From Sphingomonas sp. CCH21-G11 (GTDB taxonomy: Bacteria > Pseudomonadota > Alphaproteobacteria > Sphingomonadales > Sphingomonadaceae): a stretch of 64,000 nt of DNA. Each line of letters starts with the position of its first letter. The first letter of the stretch is position 1. The stretch is taken from the NCBI RefSeq assembly GCF_001555965.1, contig NZ_LSHX01000018.1, positions 1 to 64,000 of the forward strand, read 5' to 3'. The position numbers and the translations under genes are program-made. Shown here piece after piece: positions 8,604 to 16,605 of the stretch. The notes under the pieces are model-generated. The model was not told the DNA's origin, searched no databases, and saw nothing but the letters and a program-made list of their open reading frames with translations.

Positions 8604-9893
8604 ATGACGCAGACCCGCGACCGCGCCAACCTGCCGCCGCTCAGCCTGCACGTGCCGGAACCCAAGTTCCGGCCGGGCGATCCGGTCGATTTCAGCGACA
8701 TCGACGTGCCGGCGGCGGGCGCGACTCGCCGCCCCGACACCGCCGAGCCCGCCGACCGTTTCCGCGAGCTCGCTTACGGCCTGGTCCGCGTGCTCGACGA
8801 TTCGGGCCAGGCGGTCGGCGACTGGAACCCGCGACTCGACGGCGATCAGCTGCGCCGGATGCTCCGGATGATGGCGCTGACCCGCGCGTTCGACGAACGC
8901 ATGTTCCGCGCCCAGCGCCAGGGCAAGACCAGCTTCTACATGAAGAGCATGGGCGAGGAGGCGGTGTCGGTCGCCGCCGCGCTGGCGCTCGCCCCCGACG
9001 ACATGTGCTTTCCCAGCTATCGCCAGCAGGGCGTGCTCATCACCCGCGGCTACAGCCTGGTCGAGATGATGAACCAGATCTACTCGAACAAGGGCGACAA
9101 GCTGCAGGGCAAGCAGCTGCCGATCATGTATTCGGCGCGGGATTACGGGTTCTTCTCGATCTCCGGCAACCTCGCCACCCAATATCCCCAGGCGGTCGGC
9201 TGGGCGATGGCGAGCGCGGCCAAGGGCGACACGCGCATCGCCGCGACCTGGTGCGGCGAAGGGTCGACGGCGGAGGGCGACTTTCATTCCGCCTGCACCT
9301 TCGCGGCGGTCTATCGCGCACCGGTGATCCTGAACGTCGTCAACAACCAATGGGCGATCAGCAGCTTTTCGGGCTTTGCGGGCGCGGAGGCGACGACTTT
9401 TGCGGCGCGCGCGGTCGGCTACGGGATCGCCGGGCTGCGCGTCGACGGCAATGACGCGCTCGCCGTCTATGCCGCGACCGCCTGGGCGGCCGAGCGCGCG
9501 CGAACCAATCAGGGCGCGACGCTGATCGAACACTTCACCTATCGCGCGGAAGGGCATTCGACCTCGGACGATCCCTCGCAATATCGCTCGGCACAGGAAG
9601 CCGCCGAATGGCCGCTGGGCGACCCGGTCACCCGGCTGAAACAGCACCTGATCGCGATCGGCGAATGGGACGAGGACCGCCAGGCGGCGATGGATCTGGA
9701 ACTGGCTGAAATGGTCAAGACCGCGCAGAAGGAAGCCGAGAAGAACGGCATCCTCGGCCACGGCCTGCACCAGCCGCTCGACACGATGTTCGAAGGCGTG
9801 TTCGAGGAGATGCCCTGGCACCTCAAGGAACAGCAGGCACAGATGCTGGCCGAGGAAAGCGCCTCGGGCCGGCCCTGGGCGAACGCGAAATGA
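8604..9893 (+). CDS. bkdA1: Branched-chain 2-oxoacid dehydrogenase E1 component, alpha subunit
   Basis: The thiamine-diphosphate subunit that decarboxylates the 2-oxoacids of valine, leucine and isoleucine. The start is ATG at 8604 (MTQTRDRANLPPLSLHVPEP); an in-frame GTG at 8583 would add seven residues. Of the 429 residues, the TPP motif begins at about 218 (GEGSTAEGDFH) and ends NVVNNQWAIS near 254, and FTYRAEGHSTSDDPSQYR (about 313) is the conserved phosphorylation-loop region of E1alpha. The conserved N-terminal RMMALTRAFDERMF (about 91) marks the branched-chain rather than the pyruvate branch. The genes for E1beta and E2 follow; the 111-bp gap to E1beta is filled by a REP-like element. 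Confidence 0.93.
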   Translation: MTQTRDRANLPPLSLHVPEPKFRPGDPVDFSDIDVPAAGATRRPDTAEPADRFRELAYGLVRVLDDSGQAVGDWNPRLDGDQLRRMLRMMALTRAFDERMFRAQRQGKTSFYMKSMGEEAVSVAAALALAPDDMCFPSYRQQGVLITRGYSLVEMMNQIYSNKGDKLQGKQLPIMYSARDYGFFSISGNLATQYPQAVGWAMASAAKGDTRIAATWCGEGSTAEGDFHSACTFAAVYRAPVILNVVNNQWAISSFSGFAGAEATTFAARAVGYGIAGLRVDGNDALAVYAATAWAAERARTNQGATLIEHFTYRAEGHSTSDDPSQYRSAQEAAEWPLGDPVTRLKQHLIAIGEWDEDRQAAMDLELAEMVKTAQKEAEKNGILGHGLHQPLDTMFEGVFEEMPWHLKEQQAQMLAEESASGRPWANAK

Positions 9894-9910
9894 GGGGGCG
9901 AAATCTTGTA

Positions 9911-9993
9911 CGTCGTCCCGGCGCAGGCCGGGACCGCTCACCGAATGTCGCGCCTTCACCTGCCAGCGGCCCCGGCCCCCGCCGGGGCGACGG
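9911..9993. repeat. REP-like paired hairpin, copy 1
   Basis: A unit of two inverted halves: CGTCCCGGCGCAGGCCGGGA (about 9914-9933) and CCCCGGCCCCCGCCGGGGCGACG near 9971-9993. It occupies most of the gap between the E1alpha and E1beta genes. The same arrangement, in the same orientation, recurs at 25624-25703, including GGCGCAGGCCGGG on the left and CCAGCGGCCCCGGCC on the right. Between co-directional genes it could act as an mRNA stabiliser or a partial terminator. Confidence 0.8.
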
Positions 9994-10004
9994 AGTTTTA
10001 GTCC

Positions 10005-11051
10005 GTGACTGACCAAGACCTCACCGAAACCCCCGCCACCACGCGGATGAACATGATCCAGGCGATCAATTCCGCCATGGACGTGATGATGGCGCGCGAC
10101 CCCGACGTCATCGTGATGGGCGAGGATGTCGGCTATTTCGGCGGCGTGTTCCGCGCGACGGCCGGCCTGCAAAAGAAATATGGCAAGACGCGCGTGTTCG
10201 ACACGCCGATCACCGAGATCGGCATTGTCGGCGTGGCGATCGGCATGGGGGCCTATGGCCTGCGGCCGGTGCCGGAGATTCAGTTCGCCGATTACATCTA
10301 TCCCGCGCTCGACCAGCTTGTCTCCGAAGCCGCGCGGCTGCGCTATCGTTCGGCGGGCGAGTTCACGGCGCCGATCACGGTGCGGTCGCCGTTCGGCGGC
10401 GGCATCTTCGGTGGCCAGACGCACAGCCAGAGCCCCGAAGGCATCTTCACCCATGTCTCGGGCCTGAAGACCGTGATCCCGTCGACCCCCTATGATGCCA
10501 AGGGGCTGCTGATCGCCGCGATCGAGGACAACGACCCGGTCATCTTCTTCGAGCCCAAGCGCATCTATAACGGCCCGTTCGACGGCCATTGGGACCGCCC
10601 GGCCAAGAACTGGTCGCAGCATCCGGCGGGCGAGGTGCCGACCGGCTATTACCGCGTCGATCTGGGCAAGGCGGCGGTGGCGCGCGCGGGCAGCGACCTC
10701 ACCATCCTGGCCTATGGCACGATGGTTCATGTCTGTCAGGCGGTGGTCGAGGAAGCCGGCGTCGACGCCGAGATCCTCGACCTGCGCACGCTCGTCCCCC
10801 TCGACATCGACGCGATCGAGGCATCGGTTCGGAAAACCGGACGCTGCATGATCGTCCACGAAGCGACCCGCACCGGCGGCTTTGGCGCGGAACTCTCGGC
10901 ACTGGTCACCGAACGCTGCTTCTATCATCTCGAAGCCCCGGTCGAACGCGTGACCGGCTTCGACACGCCCTATCCCCACAGCCTGGAATGGGCCTATTTC
11001 CCCGGCCCCGTCCGCATCGGCCAGGCGCTCAAGAAGATCATGAAGGACTGA
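10005..11051 (+). CDS. bkdA2: Branched-chain 2-oxoacid dehydrogenase E1 component, beta subunit
   Basis: The partner of E1alpha; the alpha2-beta2 E1 uses TPP to decarboxylate branched 2-oxoacids and acylate the lipoyl arm of E2. The start is GTG at 10005 (MTDQDLTETPATTRMNMIQAI). ATG at residue 15 is the only other choice and lacks a better ribosome-binding site. The 348 residues include VMGEDVGYFGGVFRATAGL (42-60), the TPP-adjacent FDTPITEIGIVGVAIGMG, and the C-terminal transketolase region with EAGVDAEILDLRTLVPLD. Full length for the family. The stop is 2 bp before the E2 ATG, so E1beta and E2 are translationally coupled. Confidence 0.93.
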   Translation: MTDQDLTETPATTRMNMIQAINSAMDVMMARDPDVIVMGEDVGYFGGVFRATAGLQKKYGKTRVFDTPITEIGIVGVAIGMGAYGLRPVPEIQFADYIYPALDQLVSEAARLRYRSAGEFTAPITVRSPFGGGIFGGQTHSQSPEGIFTHVSGLKTVIPSTPYDAKGLLIAAIEDNDPVIFFEPKRIYNGPFDGHWDRPAKNWSQHPAGEVPTGYYRVDLGKAAVARAGSDLTILAYGTMVHVCQAVVEEAGVDAEILDLRTLVPLDIDAIEASVRKTGRCMIVHEATRTGGFGAELSALVTERCFYHLEAPVERVTGFDTPYPHSLEWAYFPGPVRIGQALKKIMKD

Positions 11052-11053
11052 GG

Positions 11054-12346
11054 ATGGCCCGCTTTTCGTTCCGCCTGCCCGATATCGGCGAAGGGATTTC
11101 AGAGGCCGAGATCGTCGCCTGGCATATCAAGATCGGCGACCGGGTCGAGGAGGACCAGCAGCTCGCCGACATGATGACCGACAAGGCGACGGTCGAGATG
11201 GAATCGCCCGTCGCCGGCATCGTGGTCGAACTGGCCGGCGAGGTCGGCGACCAGATCCCGATCGGATCGACCCTGGTGGTGATCGAGACGGATGCCGAGG
11301 TCGAGGGTGAAGTGGCTGCCGAAACGCCCTCTTCCGTTGAGGGGAGAGGGTTGGGAGAGGGGACCCCGCAGGTGCCGGAAGCGGCCGAACCCGCAGCCGA
11401 ACCAAGCCCGCCCCCTTCTTCAGACACCATCGCGCCCGAACAACCTCTCTCCCCGACCCCCTCCCCTGAAGGGGAGAGGGAGAAGCCGATTCTCGCCTCC
11501 CCCGCCGTGCGCGACCGCGCCCGCACGCTGGGCATCGACCTGCACGAGGTGAAGCCGGCGGAGGGCGACCGCATCCGCCACGCCGATCTCGACGCCTATC
11601 TGCGTTACGGCACCGCCCAGGGCTATCACGCCCCCCATGCCAGCCGCGCGCGCGACGACCAGCCGGTCAAGGTCATCGGGATGCGACGCCGCATCGCCGA
11701 GAACATGGCGGCGGCCAAGCGCCACATCCCGCACTTCACCTATGTCGAGGAAATCGACGTCACCGCGCTGGAGACGCTGCGCGGCGACCTGAACGCCAAT
11801 CGCGGCGCGCGGCCCAAGCTGACCATGCTGCCGCTGCTGATCGTCGCCATCTGTCGCACCGTCCCCGACTTTCCGATGATCAACGCGCGCTATGACGACG
11901 AAGCGGGCGTGGTGACGCGCCATGGCCGCGTCCATCTGGGCATGGCGACCCAGACCGACGCCGGGCTGATGGTGCCGGTGATTCGCGACGCGCAGGACAA
12001 GAACGTGTGGCAGCTCGCCGCCGAAATCACGCGGCTGGCCGAGGCTGCACGCACCGGCAAGGCGAAGTCGGAGGAGCTGTCGGGCGGCACGCTGACCGTC
12101 ACCTCGCTCGGGCCGCTGGGCGGGGTCGCCACTACGCCCGTGATCAACCGGCCCGAAGTGGCGATCATCGGCCCCAACAAGATCGTCGAGCGCCCGGTCT
12201 TTGTCGGCGACGACATCGTCCGCGCCAAGCTGATGAACCTGTCGATCAGCTGCGACCACCGCGTCGTCGACGGCTGGGATGCAGCGAGCTTCGTCCAGGC
12301 GCTGAAGAAATTGCTGGAAACGCCGGTCCTGCTCTTCGCCGACTGA
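11054..12346 (+). CDS. bkdB: Branched-chain 2-oxoacid dehydrogenase E2 (dihydrolipoyl transacylase)
   Basis: The core subunit that passes the branched acyl group from lipoate to CoA. The start is ATG at 11054 with GGACTGAGG upstream. The 430 residues run lipoyl domain 1-80 (lipoylated Lys in MTDKATVEM, about 46), a linker, a peripheral-subunit-binding domain about 146-185 (ASPAVRDRARTLGIDL), a second linker, and a catalytic domain from about 205 to the end. The active-site signature CDHRVVDGWDAASFV is near 398. The first linker, residues 92-143, coincides with two GC-rich hairpins of the palindromic element family and a Pro/Ala/Glu-rich core. No E3 (lpd) gene is in the window, so a shared E3 elsewhere is likely. 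Confidence 0.94.
   Translation: MARFSFRLPDIGEGISEAEIVAWHIKIGDRVEEDQQLADMMTDKATVEMESPVAGIVVELAGEVGDQIPIGSTLVVIETDAEVEGEVAAETPSSVEGRGLGEGTPQVPEAAEPAAEPSPPPSSDTIAPEQPLSPTPSPEGEREKPILASPAVRDRARTLGIDLHEVKPAEGDRIRHADLDAYLRYGTAQGYHAPHASRARDDQPVKVIGMRRRIAENMAAAKRHIPHFTYVEEIDVTALETLRGDLNANRGARPKLTMLPLLIVAICRTVPDFPMINARYDDEAGVVTRHGRVHLGMATQTDAGLMVPVIRDAQDKNVWQLAAEITRLAEAARTGKAKSEELSGGTLTVTSLGPLGGVATTPVINRPEVAIIGPNKIVERPVFVGDDIVRAKLMNLSISCDHRVVDGWDAASFVQALKKLLETPVLLFAD
11327..11480. repeat. GC-rich double-hairpin element, in-frame in the E2 linker
   Basis: The left hairpin is 11327-11350 (CCCTCTTCC-GTTGAGGGGAGAGGG, imperfect) followed by TTGGGAGAGGGG. The right is CCTCTCTCCCCGACC followed by CCCCTCCCCTGAAGGGGAGAGGG, ending at 11480. 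This is the same architecture as the imuB copy but with a longer core (about 80 bp) encoding a Pro/Ala/Glu stretch. It spans residues 92-143 of E2, exactly in the flexible linker after the lipoyl domain, and keeps the frame. Confidence 0.78.
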
Positions 12347-12379
12347 AAAAGCGTCATCAAGCGGGGTTAGGCGGGCGGG

Positions 12380-13201
12380 ATGCGTTTCGATCTCATTCAG
12401 TCCCTCTCCCTTGCCGGCGATGCCGCCACGCCCAACGACGACCGCATGGGCAGCGGCGACCGCCTCGCCTGGGTGATCGACGGCGCGACCGATCTCGGCC
12501 CGCCGGGGCTGCTCGGCCCGCGTGGGGGCGCGGCCTGGCTAGCGATCGAGGCGGACGCCGCCTTCGCCGCCGCGGGTGACGCACCGGTCGCCCAGGTTTG
12601 CGCGGCGGCATTCGCCCAGATCGCGCAGCGTTATGAAGCGCAGCGCACGCGCGTTCCGCTCGGTCGCTGGGAGTTGCCGCGCGCTTCCTTCCTGATTGCG
12701 CGGGCGGGCGAGGACACCGTCGATTACGGCTGGCTGGGCGATTGCGTGGGGCTGCTGCGGTCGGGGGGCGAGGTGGTGCGGATCGGCGAGCCGATCGATC
12801 GCCGCGACCGTGAAACCGCGCATGCTGCGAGTCTGGCCGAACATGGCCTGGGCGACAAGCCGCGCGCCGGGCCGGTGCTGGACAGCCTGCGCGCCGCGCG
12901 CGACCGGTCGGAAAATCACGTGCTCGGGGTGGAGGCGGCGGCGCACGCGGTGCGCACCGGATCGGTCACGGCGGTGGCGGGCGACGACCTGCTGCTGATG
13001 ACCGATGGCGTCAGCGTGCTGACCGACGCCTATGCCGCGCTCGACGCGGCGGCGATGATGACGCTGCTCGACCAGGGCGGCCTGCTCGCCATCGCCGCAC
13101 GCCTGCGCACGATCGAGGCGGAGGATGCCGCGTGCACGCGTTATCCGCGCTTCAAACGTTCGGACGACGCAACCGCGATCTGGCTGCGCGTCGCCGACTG
13201 A
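12380..13201 (+). CDS. PP2C-like serine/threonine phosphatase
   Basis: 273 residues with the metal-binding acidic motifs of the PPM/PP2C fold: NDDRMG (about 19-24), WVIDGATD (31-38), YGWLGDC (about 117), LLLMTDGVSVL (about 209) and a terminal SDDATAIW (about 262). Such enzymes are Mn/Mg-dependent and remove phosphate from Ser/Thr. The protein lacks any membrane or sensor domain, so it should be cytosolic. It starts 33 bp after the branched-chain E2 stop on the same strand and probably shares its transcript. No cognate kinase is adjacent. The family assignment is by motif pattern; the substrate is unknown. Confidence 0.75.
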   Translation: MRFDLIQSLSLAGDAATPNDDRMGSGDRLAWVIDGATDLGPPGLLGPRGGAAWLAIEADAAFAAAGDAPVAQVCAAAFAQIAQRYEAQRTRVPLGRWELPRASFLIARAGEDTVDYGWLGDCVGLLRSGGEVVRIGEPIDRRDRETAHAASLAEHGLGDKPRAGPVLDSLRAARDRSENHVLGVEAAAHAVRTGSVTAVAGDDLLLMTDGVSVLTDAYAALDAAAMMTLLDQGGLLAIAARLRTIEAEDAACTRYPRFKRSDDATAIWLRVAD

Positions 13202-13214
13202 ACGCCCCCGGCGA

Positions 13215-14057
13215 TCAGGCCTTCAACCGCGCGGCATGCCAGGCGACGTGATCCGCCATGAAGGTCGAGATGAAATAATAGCTGTGATCATAGCCCGGCT
13301 GGAGCCGCAGCGTAAGGTCGATACCGGCCCGTGCGCATGCCTGCTCGAGCAGTTCGGGCTTCAGCTGTTCACTCAGGAAATCGTCCGCCGCGCCCTGATC
13401 GACCAGGATTTCGGGCACGACCGCACCGTCATCGATCAGCGCGCAGGCGTCATAGGCGCGCCACGCCGCCCGGTCTGGGCCGAGATAGCCGCCCAGCGCC
13501 TTTTCCCCCCACGGGCAGGCCAGCGGCGAACTGATCGGGGCAAAGGCGGAAACGCTGCGGAACCGGGCGGGATCGCGCAGCGCGACCGTGAGCGCGCCGT
13601 GCCCGCCCATGCTGTGCCCGGTAATGCCCTGGCGCGTCAGGTCGGCCATCGGAAACGCGGCGGCGACCAGCGCGGGCAGCTCGTCCTCGACATAGCTTCG
13701 CATCCGGAAATGCGTCGCCCAGGGGGCCTGGGTCGCATCGACATAGAATCCCGCGCCCTGGCCGAAATCATAGGCCGGATCGTCGGGCACGCCGTCGCCG
13801 CGCGGGCTGGTGTCGGGCGCGACCAGGATGACGCCGCGTTCGGCGCATGCGCGGCGATACCCGCCCTTGTCAGTCACGTTGGCGTGGGTACAGGTCAGGC
13901 CGGAAAGATACCACAGCACCGGCAGCCGCGCCCCCGGTGCGTGCGGCGGGATATAGATGGAGAACACCATGTCGGTGCCGGTCGCGGTCGACGCATGGCG
14001 ATGCACCTCCTGCACCCCGCCATGCGCGCGGTTGGCCGAAACCCGCTCGATGCTCAT
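13215..14057 (-). CDS. frmB: S-formylglutathione hydrolase
   Basis: Esterase-D-type serine hydrolase that converts S-formylglutathione to formate and glutathione, the second step of glutathione-dependent formaldehyde oxidation. 280 residues, full length. The catalytic Ser149 lies in ITGHSMGGHGAL, the acid is in EILVDQGAADDF (about 220), and the His is in YDHSYYFISTF (about 257). The LWYLSGLTCTHANV segment (about 48-61) is highly characteristic of the family. It is the last gene of frmA-VOC-purU-frmB, and its ATG overlaps the purU stop by 4 nt. Confidence 0.95.
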   Translation of the reverse strand: MSIERVSANRAHGGVQEVHRHASTATGTDMVFSIYIPPHAPGARLPVLWYLSGLTCTHANVTDKGGYRRACAERGVILVAPDTSPRGDGVPDDPAYDFGQGAGFYVDATQAPWATHFRMRSYVEDELPALVAAAFPMADLTRQGITGHSMGGHGALTVALRDPARFRSVSAFAPISSPLACPWGEKALGGYLGPDRAAWRAYDACALIDDGAVVPEILVDQGAADDFLSEQLKPELLEQACARAGIDLTLRLQPGYDHSYYFISTFMADHVAWHAARLKA

Positions 14058-14917
14058 CGAAACACCACCGTCTTGCCGCCGTTCAGGAACACGCGCCGTT
14101 CGCCGACCGCGTTGACCGCGCGCGCCAGCACCTGCGCCTCGATATCGCGGCCGATACGGACCAGGTCGTCGACGGTCGCGCGATGATCGACGCGCTCGAC
14201 CGCCTGTTCGATGATCGGCCCTTCGTCCAGGTCGGCGGTGACGAAATGCGCGGTCGCGCCGATCAGCTTGACGCCGCGCGCATGCGCTCGGTGATAGGGC
14301 TTCGCGCCCTTGAAGCCGGGCAGGAAACTATGATGGATGTTGATGCACTGCCCCGCCAGCCGCTGAGCAAAGTCGGCTGACAGCACCTGCATGTAGCGCG
14401 CCAGGATCAGCCACGGCGCGCCCGCATCCGTCATCACGCCCTCGATCGCGCGCTCCTGAGCATCGCGATCCTCGCCCACCGGCAGATAGTGAAAGGGGAC
14501 GCCATGCCATTCGACCAGGTCGCGCAGGCTGTCATGGTTGGACACGATGGCGGCGATGTCGACCGCGAGCGACCGGGTCTGGCGACGGTGGAGCAGGTCG
14601 TTCAGGCAATGCGACCCGCGCGACACCGCGATCACCGCGCGCGGGCGATCGTCGGCATCGGCCAGCGCCCAGTCGAGCGCCAGCCGATCTGCCACGGGCG
14701 CGAACGCATCGCGAAGTGCGGCGGTGTCGCCGATGAAACGATCACCGCCGCCGGTGAAAACCACGCGCATGAAGAAGCGCCCCGTGTCCAGATCGGCATA
14801 TTGCTGGCTGTCGACGATGAACCCGTCACGCTCGGCCAGGAAGCCGGCGACCGCGGCGACGATGCCGACGCGGTCGGTGCAGGCGAGCGTCAGGATCCAG
14901 CGTGGGGCCGGCGTCAT
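14054..14917 (-). CDS. purU: Formyltetrahydrofolate deformylase
   Basis: Hydrolyses 10-formyl-tetrahydrofolate to tetrahydrofolate and formate. 287 residues: an N-terminal ACT domain (WILTLACTDRVGIVAAVAGF, 7-26), then a formyltransferase-like hydrolase domain. Conserved active-site segments are NIHHSFLPGFKGAKPYHRA (about 197-215), with Asn and His catalytic residues, and ATAHFVTADLDEGPI with the catalytic Asp (about 222-236). It overlaps the genes on both sides by 4 nt (ATGA arrangement), so it is firmly part of the formaldehyde operon. There it would release formate and recycle tetrahydrofolate that has picked up one-carbon units. Confidence 0.94.
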   Translation of the reverse strand: MTPAPRWILTLACTDRVGIVAAVAGFLAERDGFIVDSQQYADLDTGRFFMRVVFTGGGDRFIGDTAALRDAFAPVADRLALDWALADADDRPRAVIAVSRGSHCLNDLLHRRQTRSLAVDIAAIVSNHDSLRDLVEWHGVPFHYLPVGEDRDAQERAIEGVMTDAGAPWLILARYMQVLSADFAQRLAGQCINIHHSFLPGFKGAKPYHRAHARGVKLIGATAHFVTADLDEGPIIEQAVERVDHRATVDDLVRIGRDIEAQVLARAVNAVGERRVFLNGGKTVVFR

Positions 14918-15294
14918 CCCAGACGGTGCATCGCGCAGATCTTGTTGCCTGCCGGATCGCGCAGATAGGCGAGGTAGAGCTTGCCGAACGCGGCTTCACG
15001 CACGCCCGGCGGATCCTCGCACGGCGTGCCACCCGCCGCGACGCCCGCCGCATGCCACGCATCCGCCTGTTCGGGGGAGGCGGCGGCGAAACCGACGGTG
15101 CCGCCATTGGCGTGACAGGCGGGTTCGCCGTTCAGCGGCTTGGTCAGCAGGAACAGGCCGCCATTGTGAAGATAGATCACACGGCCGCTCGCGTCGGTCA
15201 TGCCAGGCTTCGCGCCCAGCGCACCCAGCGTCGCATCGTAAAAGGCCTTGGACGCATCCATGTCATTGGCGCCCAGCATGATGTGACTGAACAT
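14914..15294 (-). CDS. VOC-family (glyoxalase-like) protein
   Basis: 126 residues with the vicinal-oxygen-chelate fold: MFSHIMLGANDMDASKAFYD at the N-terminus, a beta-alpha-beta repeat, and AYLRDPAGNKICAMHRLG at the end. The start is ATG at 15294, with AAGGAGCCGTTCA just upstream. A longer frame exists, but its added N-terminus is low-complexity. The protein lies between frmA and purU and is probably glutathione-linked; a role with S-hydroxymethylglutathione or another thiol adduct is possible but not shown. Confidence 0.82.
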   Translation of the reverse strand: MFSHIMLGANDMDASKAFYDATLGALGAKPGMTDASGRVIYLHNGGLFLLTKPLNGEPACHANGGTVGFAAASPEQADAWHAAGVAAGGTPCEDPPGVREAAFGKLYLAYLRDPAGNKICAMHRLG

Positions 15295-15349
15295 TGAACG
15301 GCTCCTTGGTGGTTGATCGGTTGAAGGGGTCAGGGTCTCGATAGACGGT

Positions 15350-16462
15350 TCAATAGACGACGACGCTGCGGATCGATTCGCCCGCATGCATCAGGTCGAA
15401 GCCCTTGTTGATATCGTCCAGGCTCAGCACGTGCGTGATCATCGGGTCGATCTCGATCTTGCCGTTCATGTACCAGTCGACGATCTTCGGCACGTCGGTG
15501 CGCCCCTTTGCGCCGCCGAACGCGGTGCCGCGCCAGTTGCGCCCGGTCACGAGCTGGAAGGGGCGCGTCGCGATTTCCTTGCCGGCCTCCGCCACGCCGA
15601 TGATGATGCTGGTGCCCCAGCCGCGATGACAGCATTCCAGCGCGGTGCGCATGACGTCGGTATTGCCGGTGCAGTCGAAGCTGTAATCGGCCCCGCCGCC
15701 GGTCAGTTCGACCACCTTTGCGACGACGTCGTCGCGGCTCATGCCGCGCGTGTTGAGGAAATGGGTCATGCCGAAGCGCCGGCCCCACTCCTCGCGGTCG
15801 GGGTTGATGTCGATGCCGATGATCATGCCCGCGCCCGCCAGCCGTGCGCCCTGGATGACATTGAGGCCGATGCCGCCCAGCCCGAACACGACCACCGTCT
15901 CGCCGACCTGCACCTTGGCGGTGTTGACCACCGCGCCGACGCCCGTCGTCACGCCGCAACCGATGTAGCAGCTGGTCTGAAACGGCGCGTCGGGGCGGAT
16001 CTTCGCGACCGCGATTTCGGGCAGCACCGTGAAGTTCGCGAAGGTCGAACAGCCCATGTAATGAAAGATCGGCTCGCCTTTGTACGAAAAGCGCGTGGTG
16101 CCGTCGGGCATCAGCCCCTTGCCTTGCGTCGCGCGGATCGCGGTGCACAAATTGGTCTTGCCGGACAGGCACGACTTACACTGGCGGCATTCGGGCGTGT
16201 AGAGCGGGATGACGTGGTCGCCCGGCACCACGCTGGTCACGCCGGCGCCGACCTCACGCACCACACCCGCGCCTTCATGGCCCAGCACCGAGGGAAACAG
16301 CCCCTCGCTGTCCAGCCCGTCAAGCGTATAGGCGTCGGTGTGGCAGATGCCCGTCGCCATGATTTCGACCAGCACCTCGCCGGCGCGCGGACCGTCGAGG
16401 TCGAGCTCGACGATCTCGAGCGGTTGCTTGGGCGCAAAGGCGACGGCGGCGCGCGTTTTCAT
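15350..16462 (-). CDS. frmA: S-(hydroxymethyl)glutathione dehydrogenase / class III alcohol dehydrogenase
   Basis: Zinc-dependent medium-chain dehydrogenase that oxidises S-hydroxymethylglutathione to S-formylglutathione with NAD, and can also reduce S-nitrosoglutathione. 370 residues. Catalytic zinc ligands are Cys40 ([12 protein letters not shown]), His62 (LGHEGAGVV) and a Cys near 170 (YIGCGVTTG). Structural zinc cysteines are at 92, 95, 98 and 106 ([16 protein letters not shown]). The nucleotide fold has [15 protein letters not shown]. It is the first gene of the operon; the VOC gene starts 55 bp downstream. No formaldehyde-responsive regulator (FrmR-like) is adjacent. Confidence 0.96.
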   Translation of the reverse strand: MKTRAAVAFAPKQPLEIVELDLDGPRAGEVLVEIMATGICHTDAYTLDGLDSEGLFPSVLGHEGAGVVREVGAGVTSVVPGDHVIPLYTPECRQCKSCLSGKTNLCTAIRATQGKGLMPDGTTRFSYKGEPIFHYMGCSTFANFTVLPEIAVAKIRPDAPFQTSCYIGCGVTTGVGAVVNTAKVQVGETVVVFGLGGIGLNVIQGARLAGAGMIIGIDINPDREEWGRRFGMTHFLNTRGMSRDDVVAKVVELTGGGADYSFDCTGNTDVMRTALECCHRGWGTSIIIGVAEAGKEIATRPFQLVTGRNWRGTAFGGAKGRTDVPKIVDWYMNGKIEIDPMITHVLSLDDINKGFDLMHAGESIRSVVVY

Positions 16463-16605
16463 GCGGAAATATCCTCGGCGGGTCTCGCTCCTTCTCCCCT
16501 AGCCGGGCGCGACGCGCGCGCAAGTGCCTGGTGTCGAAACGTTGCGCTTTGCGACCGATCCTGTCCGGCCCGGCGGGACCGCTCGCACCGCGACCATCGA
16601 CGCCT

